Source: JAAGZL01 sp050291725 (GTDB lineage: Bacteria > Pseudomonadota > Gammaproteobacteria > Chromatiales > Chromatiaceae). Taken from it: a stretch of DNA of 40,981 nucleotides. The DNA is taken from contig JBNKKH010000036.1 of the NCBI GenBank assembly GCA_050291725.1, forward strand, positions 1 to 40,981. Direction: 5' to 3'. Under the pieces are notes generated by a model, which searched no databases, was not told where the DNA came from, and saw nothing but the letters and a program-made list of their open reading frames with translations. The position numbers were made by a program, and so were the translations under genes. Below are positions 16,091 to 24,983 of the stretch, piece by piece; the stretch's first letter is position 1; every line of letters starts with the position of its first letter.

Positions 16091-18250
16091 ATGACTACTA
16101 ACAGTATTAGCGGCCAAGGCTGCTCCGATAAGGTATTATTAAGATCTATGAAGATAGGAATAAAACTCCTGCCGCTCATTTTTTTTGCGGCCCCCCTGTT
16201 TGCTGCGCAAAATGAGATTCCACTCAAACAGTTGCAGCCCACTAAGGAGCAGCGCCAGTCCGCACTAATTATTAATAATGTTGTTAGCCGGTATCACTAT
16301 AAAAGAAGCGTCCTCGACGATAAGATGTCAGCGGATATTCTTAAGCGCTATATTGAGTCTTTGGATGTAAACAAAAGATACTTCACTCAGCAGGATATCG
16401 ACCGCTTTACTAGTAAATATAACTACAAAATTGATGACTCTCTGCGCGGAGCTGATCTGAAGCCAGCTTTTGAGATTTTTAAGGTCTATCGTAAGCGTGT
16501 GGAAGAGCGCCAAGAGCATGCATTGAAACAGCTGGAGAGTGATTTTAACTTCGGCCTGGATGAGAGTTACCGTTTTGATCGAGAAGATGCGCCCTGGGCG
16601 GCAAATGAGCAGGAGCTAGATGAGATTTGGCGCAAGCGCATCAAGAATGACATTCTGGGCCTGATGCTTACTGGCAAGAAGATGCCGGAGATTAAAAAGA
16701 CTCTACGCAAACGTTATGAGACCACCCTGCACCGGACCAAGCAGCTAGCGTCGAAAGATATCTTTCAGATATTCATAAACTCCTACACTCAAACCATTGA
16801 GCCCCACACCTCATACATGCTGCCACGTTTGGCCGAAAACTTTGATATCAGCATGCGATTGTCACTGGAGGGTATAGGAGCTGTTCTCACCACAGAAGAT
16901 GAGAATACCGTAGTAGTAAAGACTATACCTGGTGGGCCAGCTGGGCAGAGCGGTATGGTAAACCCAGGTGATCAAATCATTGGGGTAGGCCAGGGCAAAT
17001 GGGGCGAGATTGTAGATGTGGTTGGATTGCGTCTGCAGGATGTCGTAGATAAGATCCGCGGCCCCAAGGGCTCTGTTGTGCGCCTCCAGGTGTTGCCTGA
17101 AGAGAGTGGTTCGAGTGGTGCGGCCAAGATTGTAGAGCTGGTGCGCAACAAGATTAAATTGGAGGACCAGGCGGCTAAAAAATCCATAATCGAAAAGCCG
17201 GATGGCAAAACACCGGTTCGTATCGGCGTGATAGAGATTCCAGCATTCTATCGTGATTTCGAAGCGGCTTCCAAAGGACAAGATGATTTTCGCAGTACCA
17301 CCAGAGATGTGAGAAAAATTCTCAAAGAGCTGCAAGCGGAGAAGGTTGATGGCGTGGTTATCGACCTGCGCCAGAATGGCGGTGGCTCTCTGACTGAGGC
17401 GACTGAACTGACAGGGCTATTCATCAAATCTGGTCCGGTGGTGCAGGTGAAAGATTCCACTGGTTCATTGGAAATTGAGAAGGATACGGATCCGGAACAG
17501 GTCTACGCTGGTCCCTTGGCGGTTTTAGTTGATCGTCACAGCGCATCTGCCTCCGAGATTTTTGCCGGGGCAATTCAGGACTATGGTCGCGGCATTATTA
17601 TAGGTGAGCCAACCTTTGGTAAAGGTACAGTACAGACCCTTATAGATCTGGATCGTTTTGTACGCGATGACGGAGCAAAGCTAGGGCGGTTGCGTCTCAC
17701 TATGGCTCAGTTTTTTCGGGTGAATGGTGGTAGTACCCAGTTTAAGGGCGTAGTGCCTGACATCATCTACCCCACGGTCTCTGATTCAGATGAGGATGGT
17801 GAAAGGTCACTGGATAATGCACTGCCCTGGGCTAGGATTGATTCCCTGAGCCATTCGCAACAACAGCTTGGATCAATGGATCAATTCCGCGTTAGGCATG
17901 AGCAGCGGATAAAGTCAGATGTTGGGTTTAAATATCTTATCCAGGAGAGGGATGTTCTGAGCAAAATACGGAAAGAGGAGACTGTCTCGTTGAATCTGCA
18001 AAAACGCAAAGCAGAGTGGGAGAAGCGCAAGCAAGCAAGCAAAGAGAGAAAAAGCCGTTTTTTCGCCTCTGTTGGGGTTAAACCTGCTGATGATGGTGAG
18101 GGTGATGTCATCGATGTTAAAAGAAGAAACGCAGTGGAATCTGATCAGAAGGTTATAAAGAAGATAGGCGTCAGGGAGGCTGCCAGCATACTATCAGATT
18201 ACATAACCATCCGGCTTCCGCGTGCTGCTATGCATAATTCGGCAAGGTGA
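16091..18250 (+). CDS. prc: Tail-specific (carboxy-terminal processing) protease, S41 family
   Basis: Prc/Tsp is a periplasmic serine protease that degrades or trims proteins from unstructured C-termini, for example penicillin-binding protein 3 and some cell-wall hydrolases in E. coli. The 719 residues include a signal peptide (KIGIKLLPLIFFAAPLFA), an N-terminal domain (about 50-230), a PDZ domain (about 250-345, LEGIGAVLTTEDENTVVVKTIPGGPA), the S41 core with DLRQNGGGSLTEA, and the catalytic Ser486 in SASASEIF, Asp497, and Lys511 in FGKGTVQ (spacing as in E. coli Ser430/Asp441/Lys455), then a charged C-terminal domain. An internal ATG at 16148 would put the signal peptide at the very N-terminus and is a serious alternative. 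The upstream ATG has the better ribosome binding site, which lies in a palindrome. Confidence 0.95.
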   Translation: MTTNSISGQGCSDKVLLRSMKIGIKLLPLIFFAAPLFAAQNEIPLKQLQPTKEQRQSALIINNVVSRYHYKRSVLDDKMSADILKRYIESLDVNKRYFTQQDIDRFTSKYNYKIDDSLRGADLKPAFEIFKVYRKRVEERQEHALKQLESDFNFGLDESYRFDREDAPWAANEQELDEIWRKRIKNDILGLMLTGKKMPEIKKTLRKRYETTLHRTKQLASKDIFQIFINSYTQTIEPHTSYMLPRLAENFDISMRLSLEGIGAVLTTEDENTVVVKTIPGGPAGQSGMVNPGDQIIGVGQGKWGEIVDVVGLRLQDVVDKIRGPKGSVVRLQVLPEESGSSGAAKIVELVRNKIKLEDQAAKKSIIEKPDGKTPVRIGVIEIPAFYRDFEAASKGQDDFRSTTRDVRKILKELQAEKVDGVVIDLRQNGGGSLTEATELTGLFIKSGPVVQVKDSTGSLEIEKDTDPEQVYAGPLAVLVDRHSASASEIFAGAIQDYGRGIIIGEPTFGKGTVQTLIDLDRFVRDDGAKLGRLRLTMAQFFRVNGGSTQFKGVVPDIIYPTVSDSDEDGERSLDNALPWARIDSLSHSQQQLGSMDQFRVRHEQRIKSDVGFKYLIQERDVLSKIRKEETVSLNLQKRKAEWEKRKQASKERKSRFFASVGVKPADDGEGDVIDVKRRNAVESDQKVIKKIGVREAASILSDYITIRLPRAAMHNSAR

Positions 18251-18314
18251 TTTTTCCCAGATAAATCCCATTTTAGCCATTTTCAAATATGCATATTAAT
18301 TAGCAGGGTGTTCC

Positions 18315-19889
18315 TTGTATTCCGGTCTACATAAGCGTCTAACGAGATTTATAAATTCCAGTAGTAGTGGGCTGCTCAGAAATGGAAATATCGGTCTGGA
18401 GAAAGAGAGTCTTAGAGTCTCTCTCTCCGGAGGAATTTCTAAAACCCAACATCCATTAGCTCTGGGGTCCGCCCTAACCAATAGCTATATAACTACGGAC
18501 TATTCAGAAGCGCTTACTGAGATTATTACCCCGCCATTTTCTAGCAGTCGAGATGCGCTGCAGTTTCTGGGCGATGCCCATGCGTTTGTATATTCCAAGT
18601 TAGAGGGTGAGAAGCTTTGGTCTACCAGCATGCCTTGTGCGCTGGAAGGTGGAGCAGATATACCCATTGCTCAGTACGGTAGTTCTAATGCTGGTCTTAT
18701 GAAGACCATCTACCGGAGAGGGTTAGGGCACCGCTATGGTCGGGTTATGCAGGTAATATCTGGTGTTCACTATAACTACTCGCCAACTGATAATTTCTGG
18801 GTAGGGTTGCAAGATTTGGAGGGGAGTGATTCCAACTCCAGGGATTTTATTGATCAGCACTATTTTGGCATGGTGCGCAATCTTAAACGCTTTGGTTGGT
18901 TGATCCCCTATCTGTTTGGGGCTTCACCTGCGGTGTGTAAATCCTTTATTGGTGATAGAGAGACCACCCTTTCTGAGTTTGATGAAAGTACATATTTTGA
19001 ACCATGCGCCACCTCTCTGCGGATGGGCGATATTGGCTATACCAACAGTAAAGAGAAGTGTGCTGGTATCAATGTTAGCTACAACTCGCTGGATGAGTAC
19101 ATCTCCAGTCTGGAGTATGCCATCAACACCAGTTGCCCGAAGTGGAAACGTGTTGGAGTTAAGGTTAACGGTAAATATGAGCAGCTCAATAGTAATATCC
19201 TACAGATTGAAAACGAACACTACTCAACTGTTCGTCCTAAACAGATCGCAGGAGCTCTGGAAAAGCCTATCCTTGCTTTGAAGAAACGTGGAGTAAGGTA
19301 TGTGGAGCTGCGCTCAATTGATGTGAATGCGTTTCATCCATTGGGTGTCAGTCAGGACCAGTTGCTGTTTCTAGAGATCTTCATGTTGTTCTGTCTGTTG
19401 TTGGATAGTCCTGCTATCGATGAGAAAGAGCAGCAGGAGATTGATCGTAATCTGGAGCTAGTTGCCCATAAAGGGAGAGAAGAGCAGCTGACTCTCTCGC
19501 GTTATGGTGTAGAGATTAAGCTCAAGCATTGGGCAGAAGAAATTTGTTCCAATATGCAGGGCATATGTGAACAGTTGGATGGAAGTGATCTGGCAAAGCC
19601 GTACTACTCTGTGCTGATGCAACAGCAAGAGATCATTGCTGACCCAGAGCTGACACCTTCCGCCAGAATGCTAGCCGAGATGAGGGCAAAAGGAGAAGGT
19701 TTTTTCCATTTTGCCAAGCGTATGTCCCAGCAGCACAAAAAATATTTTGCAGAGTGGGATCTGAGCCAGGAACGACAACAGCTGTTTGAAAAAGAGGCAC
19801 TCAACTCTATTGAACAGCAGGCAGCAATGGAGTCTGGAAATCAGATAGCATTTGATATTTTTCTCAAAGACTATTTCAGTCAGAGCTAA
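18315..19889 (+). CDS. gshA: Glutamate-cysteine ligase
   Basis: GshA joins glutamate and cysteine to gamma-glutamylcysteine, the first and limiting step of glutathione synthesis, using ATP. The 524 residues and motifs match the gammaproteobacterial type: NIGLEKESLRVSLSGGISKTQHPLALGSALTNSYITTDYSEALTEIIT at about 24-71, LWSTSMPCAL, VMQVISGVHYNYS, GASPAVCKSF, and VRYVELRSIDVNAFHPLGVS. The TTG start follows CAGGG at about 8 bases. E. coli gshA also begins with TTG, so a weak start limiting expression may be conserved. It is convergent with the short-chain dehydrogenase, ends overlapping by 4 bases. gshB is not in the window. Confidence 0.96.
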   Translation: MYSGLHKRLTRFINSSSSGLLRNGNIGLEKESLRVSLSGGISKTQHPLALGSALTNSYITTDYSEALTEIITPPFSSSRDALQFLGDAHAFVYSKLEGEKLWSTSMPCALEGGADIPIAQYGSSNAGLMKTIYRRGLGHRYGRVMQVISGVHYNYSPTDNFWVGLQDLEGSDSNSRDFIDQHYFGMVRNLKRFGWLIPYLFGASPAVCKSFIGDRETTLSEFDESTYFEPCATSLRMGDIGYTNSKEKCAGINVSYNSLDEYISSLEYAINTSCPKWKRVGVKVNGKYEQLNSNILQIENEHYSTVRPKQIAGALEKPILALKKRGVRYVELRSIDVNAFHPLGVSQDQLLFLEIFMLFCLLLDSPAIDEKEQQEIDRNLELVAHKGREEQLTLSRYGVEIKLKHWAEEICSNMQGICEQLDGSDLAKPYYSVLMQQQEIIADPELTPSARMLAEMRAKGEGFFHFAKRMSQQHKKYFAEWDLSQERQQLFEKEALNSIEQQAAMESGNQIAFDIFLKDYFSQS

Positions 19890-20728
19890 TCTCCTACCTT
19901 GCGCAGTGCGGCGTCTAGCAAGCGTACTGGAAGAACTCTCTTCAATACCGCGAATAGATAGGTTGGAAAGGTAACAAAATAGCGCTGTTTCGGGCGCGGA
20001 CTTTCTAAGGCATGGATAACTCGCTTCAACACTGCCTCAGGGGGTAGGGTGAAGGGGGTTGGGGTATCTTCTGCTGACAACCGTTTCTCCTGTGAGCGGT
20101 ATCTGTCCTGATGTACGCTAGATTTTCCTGCTATGGTCTGCTGCCACTTTTTATAAGAGTTTTCCCGGAATTTGCTTGCGATGGGGCCAGGCTCAATCAG
20201 GCTGACATAAATGCCACTGCCATGTAGTTCTAGGCGCATGGTATCGCTTAGCCCCTCCAGGGCATATTTACTAGCGGTGTAAGCCCCGCGGAACGGGAAG
20301 GGCACGAAACCAAGTATGGAGCTGTTTTGGATAATGCGCCCATACCCCTGGCGCCGCATTATCGGGATTACCCGTCTGGTCAACTCATGCCAGCCGAACA
20401 GATTAGTTTCAAACTGCTCGCGCAGAAATTTGGTGGATAGATCCTCCACGGCACCTGGTTGGCCATAAGCGCCGTTATTGAACAGGGCGTAGAGTTCACC
20501 TCCAGTAAGCTTGAGCACTCTGGTAAGGGCTGTTCTGATGCTCTCTTTCTGATTCAGATCCAGTTGCAGGGCTTCAAGGCCTTGCTGCTGTAGCATCTCT
20601 ACATCTTCAAGTTTTCGGGCGCTGGCAAACACCCGGTAGCCCCTATCTCGTAACCCGCGGGCAACACATAGCCCAATGCCGCTGGAGCAGCCGGTTATTA
20701 GAATTGTTTTATGTTTAATATCATGCAT
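19886..20728 (-). CDS. Short-chain dehydrogenase/reductase
   Basis: An NAD(P)-dependent oxidoreductase of the classical SDR type, 280 residues. The cofactor motif TGCSSGIG is at 12-19, NNGAYG near 88-93 (the NNAG equivalent), the catalytic Ser in NSSILGFVPFPFRG, and the YxxxK motif in YTASKYALEGLSD. The C-terminal half (EPGPIASKFREN, VIHALESPRPKQRYFVTFPTYLFAVLKRVLPVRLLD) resembles the subgroup close to retinol/steroid-type SDRs common in gammaproteobacteria. The substrate is unknown. Read in the opposite direction to gshA, which it overlaps by 4 bases at the 3' ends. Confidence 0.9.
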   Translation of the reverse strand: MHDIKHKTILITGCSSGIGLCVARGLRDRGYRVFASARKLEDVEMLQQQGLEALQLDLNQKESIRTALTRVLKLTGGELYALFNNGAYGQPGAVEDLSTKFLREQFETNLFGWHELTRRVIPIMRRQGYGRIIQNSSILGFVPFPFRGAYTASKYALEGLSDTMRLELHGSGIYVSLIEPGPIASKFRENSYKKWQQTIAGKSSVHQDRYRSQEKRLSAEDTPTPFTLPPEAVLKRVIHALESPRPKQRYFVTFPTYLFAVLKRVLPVRLLDAALRKVGD

Positions 20729-20888
20729 TTATATTTGTTTCGCTGGGCAAATAAAATCGGGTTGTATTGCCGGTTTATTCTATCTAAATTCGGCAAATAA
20801 GAACTAAAGTTTTTAACACAGATACCGCTATCAAATACAGTAATACTGTTTTTTGCTAGCTGTTTTCAGATTACAGGGGAAGTTCTTA

Positions 20889-21647
20889 GTGGATATTGCA
20901 ACACTTATAGGTCTGGTGGGTGGTTTCGGTATCATCATCGGTGCAATTGCTACCGGTGGCGATGTCATGTTGTTTGTCAATGTTCCGTCCATTCTAATTG
21001 TTGTGGGTGGAACCTTTATGGTGACCCTTATGGAGGTGTCACTAAAGGATTTTCTAGGCTCGTTTAGTATTGCCTTGAAGGCGTTCTTTTACCAGACTTA
21101 CGATTCCAATCAACTGATTGAAGAGGCGGTGCAGCTGGCCGATGTGGCACGCAAAAACGGACTGCTTGCTTTAGAAGGGCAAGAGATCAGTAACGATTTT
21201 CTTAAGCAGGGTATAGGTCTGTGTGTGGATGGACACGATCCGGCTCTGGTACAGAAGATGTTGATGCGGGACATCGATCTGACTATTGAACGCCATGAGG
21301 TGGGGCAGACCATGTTTAAGAACATGGCCACAATGGCTCCGGCCATGGGGATGATCGGTACCTTGGTTGGTCTGGTACAGATGTTGGCCAATATGTCTGA
21401 TCCGGCCAGTATCGGACCGGCCATGGCTGTTGCACTGTTGACTACACTCTACGGCGCCGTGATCGCAAACGCCTTTGCTACTCCTATGGCGATAAAGTTG
21501 GAACGAGCCAGCCAGCTAGAGAGAACCAATAAAAACCTAATCATAGAGACTATCTCTGGAATCCAAGAAGGCATGAACCCTAGAGTTCTAGAGCAGCTAC
21601 TATCCACCTTCTTGCCTACGTCCAAACGGGCTAAGGAAGAGGAATAG
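20889..21647 (+). CDS. pomA: Flagellar motor stator protein PomA (MotA family)
   Basis: A cytoplasmic-membrane ion channel subunit that forms the stator with PomB/MotB and pushes on the rotor. It starts VDIATLIGLVGGFGIIIGAIATGGD, near-identical in pattern to Vibrio PomA, and has four membrane segments (about 5-25, 30-50, 148-168, 182-205). The large cytoplasmic loop lies between the second and third, and the channel-lining stretch reads ATMAPAMGMIGTLVGLVQMLANM. The GTG at 20889 follows AGGGGAAG at ideal spacing and gives 252 residues, the usual PomA length. A longer frame begins at a TTG at 20853 but adds an unconserved leader. It is followed after 10 bases by pomB. The similarity favours sodium rather than proton drive. 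Confidence 0.95.
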   Translation: MDIATLIGLVGGFGIIIGAIATGGDVMLFVNVPSILIVVGGTFMVTLMEVSLKDFLGSFSIALKAFFYQTYDSNQLIEEAVQLADVARKNGLLALEGQEISNDFLKQGIGLCVDGHDPALVQKMLMRDIDLTIERHEVGQTMFKNMATMAPAMGMIGTLVGLVQMLANMSDPASIGPAMAVALLTTLYGAVIANAFATPMAIKLERASQLERTNKNLIIETISGIQEGMNPRVLEQLLSTFLPTSKRAKEEE

Positions 21648-21657
21648 GCTAGGAGTC

Positions 21658-22878
21658 ATGGCAAAAGATTGTCCAAAATGTGAAGAGGGTCTCCCGCCCT
21701 GGTTGGCTACCTTTGCCGATCTTATGTCCCTTTTAATGTGCTTTTTTGTACTGCTGCTCTCTTTTGCCGAGGTGGATGCGCAACGCTTCAAAAAGATGGC
21801 GGAGTCCATGAAAGATGCCTTTGGTGTGCAGCGTGAAGTTCCTGTAATGGATGTGGTAATGGGTACCAGCGTTATCAAACAGGAGTTTAGTCCTTCCTCC
21901 GTTACAGAGCCTTCCATTATAGATGAAGTAAGACAGCAGACTACCGATGTGGAGAAAGAGCGTCTGGATGTTCCAGATAAGAAGAAGAGCGAAGGGCAAG
22001 ATACCAATGAGCTGAGTGCAAAGATGGAGCAGTTGCAAGAGAAGCTTGAGGAGATGGATAAGGTTATAGAGGAGCAGACAGCCGATCCGGAGAAACTTGC
22101 TGAGCTGGAAAAGGCCATTAAAGAGTTGCAGGCAGAGCTGGAAAAAACCAAGCAGGATCTACAAGCAAAAATAGACACACTGCTTGAGAAGATTGAGGCC
22201 ATGGAAAAAGTGATGGAGGAGCAGCGTGAGGCGTTGGAGCAGGTGGCTGATCCAGAAAAAGTTGCCGAGATGGAAAAGGCAATGCAGGAGCTTAAAGAAG
22301 AGCTGGAGAAAATAGCGCAGGAGCAACAGCCAGGACTGGATGCTACTGAGCAGGAGAGGTTGGAACTTGAGGCTCAAAAGAAATTACAGGCGGAGATTAA
22401 GCAGCAGACTGATGAGTTGAAAGGCATTCTTAAGGATGAGATTGCAGATGGACTGGTGACTGTTGAGGCCGTGGAAGACAAGATAATTATCCGCATTCAG
22501 GAGAAAGGATCATTCTCATCAGGTAGCGCAGACTTTAATCCAGGGTTTCTGGATGTGATAGACCGTATCAGTGATGCTGTCGTGCGTTCACCTGGGCGTA
22601 TTGTGGTCGCTGGGCATACTGATGATGTTCCTATTTTTACCAGTAAATACCGTTCCAACTGGGAGCTATCTTCAGCCCGTGCTGTATCAGTTGTTCATGC
22701 CTTGCTGATGAATCCTGGGATATCACCAGATAGAGTTTTAATCGAGGGACATGCCGATTCCCAACCGCTGGTGCCGAATGATAGCCCAGAGAACAGGGCG
22801 AAGAATCGCCGGGTTGAGTTGATCATAGTGCGGGGTGAAGAGGGTGGAAAGAGGGATGCGATAGGTGTTGGTAAATAA
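21658..22878 (+). CDS. pomB: Flagellar motor stator protein PomB (MotB family) with long coiled-coil linker
   Basis: The stator partner of PomA: one membrane helix plus a periplasmic peptidoglycan-binding OmpA-like domain. Residues 12-45 (LPPWLATFADLMSLLMCFFVLLLSFAEVD) hold the ion-binding Asp21 and match PomB closely, as do the following plug-region residues FKKMAESMKDAFGVQ. The OmpA domain is at about 275-395 (SADFNPGFLDVIDRI, VAGHTDDVPI, NWELSSARAVSVVHALL, IEGHADSQPLVPN, NRRVELIIVR). At 406 residues it is about 90 longer than Vibrio PomB. The extra is a glutamate/lysine-rich coiled coil (about 115-255) containing two copies of a module with EEMDKVIEEQ / EAMEKVMEEQ and ADPEK-AELEKA / ADPEK-AEMEKA. 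AGGAG precedes the ATG closely. Confidence 0.95.
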   Translation: MAKDCPKCEEGLPPWLATFADLMSLLMCFFVLLLSFAEVDAQRFKKMAESMKDAFGVQREVPVMDVVMGTSVIKQEFSPSSVTEPSIIDEVRQQTTDVEKERLDVPDKKKSEGQDTNELSAKMEQLQEKLEEMDKVIEEQTADPEKLAELEKAIKELQAELEKTKQDLQAKIDTLLEKIEAMEKVMEEQREALEQVADPEKVAEMEKAMQELKEELEKIAQEQQPGLDATEQERLELEAQKKLQAEIKQQTDELKGILKDEIADGLVTVEAVEDKIIIRIQEKGSFSSGSADFNPGFLDVIDRISDAVVRSPGRIVVAGHTDDVPIFTSKYRSNWELSSARAVSVVHALLMNPGISPDRVLIEGHADSQPLVPNDSPENRAKNRRVELIIVRGEEGGKRDAIGVGK

Positions 22879-22906
22879 AAAATGAGGAATTGTTTGGGGT
22901 GAAATT

Positions 22907-23521
22907 ATGAGCGGTGACCTAACAGCAGCCAGCGAAAACAGAGAGAGAAGGACATTCTTCCGAATAGATGACTCGATTAGCCTTAGTTATCAGGCAATCA
23001 CTAAGCAGGAGATGGAAGAAAAAATAGATCGGGAAGATATGGAGCCAGAGGGCAGCTTCACGGTTATGAGCAATATTGCCTCTATTAATCAGAATATGGC
23101 TGGGATTATGCACCGGATAGAGGGAGGAGAGCCGGATATCGCAGCATATTTAAAGGCCATAAACAGCAAAATAGATATGATTGGTAAGGCGCTGTTGTCA
23201 AAAGATAATGATCTTGCAGAGCAGCCAGCGCAGCCGGTTAATATTAGCGCTTGTGGTATGGCCTTCTATGCGCCTGAGCCAGTGACTAAAGGGTCCATAT
23301 TGGAGCTGCGTCTTCTGCTTATGCCCTCATTCACCGGCATAGTAACCTTTGGTGAAGTGGTTGGGTGTGATTCTGTGAAAGATCCGGATGGTTATAACAA
23401 CATTGTACGTATAAACTTTATTAACATGATAGAAAGAGATCGTGATCTGCTTATCCGTCATGTGATAAAACGCCAGGGTGAGTCTCTAAAAAAACGCCGT
23501 GAACAGAGAGAGGCCGAATAA
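22907..23521 (+). CDS. PilZ domain protein
   Basis: A 204-residue likely c-di-GMP receptor. The PilZ signature is split: ERRTFFRID at about 13-21 supplies the RxxxR arginines, and NISACGMAF at about 112-120 supplies the (D/N)xSxxG part. A helical insert of about 80 residues (EMEEKIDREDMEPEG...SKIDMIGKALL) lies between them. The C-terminal part continues the barrel (ELRLLLMPSFTGIVTFGEVVGC, IVRINFINM) and ends in a basic helix. It lies 28 bases after pomB on the same strand, so c-di-GMP control of motor function, in the manner of YcgR or FlgZ, is a reasonable inference. Confidence 0.85.
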   Translation: MSGDLTAASENRERRTFFRIDDSISLSYQAITKQEMEEKIDREDMEPEGSFTVMSNIASINQNMAGIMHRIEGGEPDIAAYLKAINSKIDMIGKALLSKDNDLAEQPAQPVNISACGMAFYAPEPVTKGSILELRLLLMPSFTGIVTFGEVVGCDSVKDPDGYNNIVRINFINMIERDRDLLIRHVIKRQGESLKKRREQREAE

Positions 23522-23544
23522 TATACAGTTGGAGCAGGGATACC

Positions 23545-23808
23545 ATGAAACCGGACAAATATGAACTCAAAAAAGCGCTGGATGAGGCAGAGAGAATCAG
23601 GGATACGGATGAAGATAGTCACTGCCTAGGTAAAAGCCTAATCTACCTGAATCGGCGTAACGTAGAGTTAGAACAGGTGTTTGAGCATGTGGAGAAATAT
23701 CTGAAATTTGGCCTTCCCGTAGAGGAGCACTCAGCTCTGGTTAAGCTGGTGGATGAGATAAGAGAGCATACGGAGACAACTGACGACTCCAAAGGGTTCG
23801 GGCTCTGA
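23545..23808 (+). CDS. Small conserved-looking hypothetical protein (87 aa)
   Basis: A short acidic helical protein (KYELKKALDEAERIRDTDEDSHCLGKSLIYLNRRNVELEQVFEHVEKYLKFGLPVEEHSALVKLVDEIRE). The pattern suggests two or three helices and no membrane span or signal peptide. GGAG precedes the ATG and the gene follows the pilZ gene by 23 bases, so it is very likely the last gene of the pomA-pomB-pilZ operon. The family is not identified; the context suggests a role with the motor or its regulation. Confidence 0.72.
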   Translation: MKPDKYELKKALDEAERIRDTDEDSHCLGKSLIYLNRRNVELEQVFEHVEKYLKFGLPVEEHSALVKLVDEIREHTETTDDSKGFGL

Positions 23809-24005
23809 GACTCTGATGTGGTAGAATTCCCCCAGATTTTTGGTTCTAAATAAGGGCTATTTGCTGTAGCTGGATAATCTTCCAGTTAAATCAATCGCTT
23901 AGAGAGAATGTATTCCGGGTTGTATAGTCTGGTTTATTTTTTATATCTGCGCCCCTATTTAATCAAATACAGTTAATTGACCTAAATTATTTGAGAGTTT
24001 ATTCA

Positions 24006-24278
24006 ATGCCAATATATGAATACAGATGTGAAGCGTGCGGTGAGCAGCTGGAAAAGTTGCAAAAGCTGAGTGATGCACCTCTTGAGATATGCCCAAGCTG
24101 CGGTAAACCTGAGCTGAAAAAGTTGATATCAGCTGCTGGATTTAGGCTGAAGGGCTCTGGTTGGTATGAGACCGATTTCAAAAAGGGCAAGGGTAAGAAT
24201 CTGCATGACAGTGGTAAGAAAGATTGCAGTCCAGCGCCTAGCTGTCCTGCAGGTAAGTGTTGTGCAAATGGAGACTAG
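24006..24278 (+). CDS. FmdB-type zinc ribbon protein
   Basis: A small protein of 90 residues that begins MPIYEYRCEACGEQLEKLQKLSDAPLEICPSCGK. Two CxxC pairs (Cys8/11 and Cys29/32) form a zinc ribbon of the FmdB/CxxC_CxxC_SSSS family. ELKKLISAAGFRLKGSGWYETDF follows, and the tail has further cysteines (DCSPAPSCPAGKCC). The function of the family is unsettled. TTGAGAG lies upstream. The gene is followed after 18 bases by the DUF502 gene and then aspS, an order often seen in gammaproteobacteria. Confidence 0.92.
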   Translation: MPIYEYRCEACGEQLEKLQKLSDAPLEICPSCGKPELKKLISAAGFRLKGSGWYETDFKKGKGKNLHDSGKKDCSPAPSCPAGKCCANGD

Positions 24279-24296
24279 AAGCTCAGGCAAACTGTA

Positions 24297-24938
24297 ATGC
24301 CTACATTCAGACGCTACCTTATTGCTGGGCTACTAATATGGGTGCCACTGGGCATCACTATTATAGTAGTGCGGCTGCTTATTAACTGGCTCGATGCTGG
24401 CATTCTGCTGATTCCAGTGGCGTATCGCCCGGAAAATCTTCTAGGTTATGATATACCCGGCCTGGGAGTATTGATTTCCGTCGTGGTGGTTATGCTTACC
24501 GGGGTATTAGCTGCGAACCTGTTTGGGCGTAAACTGGTTAAGCTGTGGGAACGTTTTCTATCTCATGTGCCGTTGGTGCGGTCAGTATATTCCGGTGCCA
24601 AACAGTTGGCGGAGACGGTGTTCTCCGATTCAGGGCAATCTTTTCGCAAGGTATTGCTGATAGAGTTTCCGCGTAAAGGCCTCTGGACCTTAGCTTTTCA
24701 AACCGGCACCGATCATGGGGAAGTGCAGCGCAAGACCGGTAAAGATGTGATTAACGTCTATGTGCCAACTACCCCCAACCCCACTGGCGGCTATTTTGTT
24801 ATGGTTCCAAAAGAGGATGTGCAGGAGCTGGATATGAGCGTAGATGAAGGATTGAAGATGCTTATGTCTATGGGGGCAGTGGTCCCAGATGCCGTAAAGA
24901 CATCATCAGAGCTTGCACCGGAAGAGCCCAAACCTTAA
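24297..24938 (+). CDS. DUF502 family membrane protein
   Basis: The protein has 213 residues. It begins MPTFRRYLIAGLLIWVPLGITIIVVRLLINWLD and has a second hydrophobic segment near 52-77 (GYDIPGLGVLISVVVVMLTGVLAANLFG). The conserved motifs HVPLVRSVYSGAKQLAETVFSDSG and VNVYVPTTPNPTGGYFVMVP-like (INVYVPTTPNPTGGYFVMVPKEDV) identify the DUF502 family of inner-membrane proteins, whose role is unknown in bacteria. It lies between the FmdB-like gene and aspS on the same strand, probably one operon. Confidence 0.9.
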   Translation: MPTFRRYLIAGLLIWVPLGITIIVVRLLINWLDAGILLIPVAYRPENLLGYDIPGLGVLISVVVVMLTGVLAANLFGRKLVKLWERFLSHVPLVRSVYSGAKQLAETVFSDSGQSFRKVLLIEFPRKGLWTLAFQTGTDHGEVQRKTGKDVINVYVPTTPNPTGGYFVMVPKEDVQELDMSVDEGLKMLMSMGAVVPDAVKTSSELAPEEPKP

Positions 24939-24983
24939 CATTCCCGCCTTTGGCCCCTTACATCATTTAATGGTACTAGTTTC

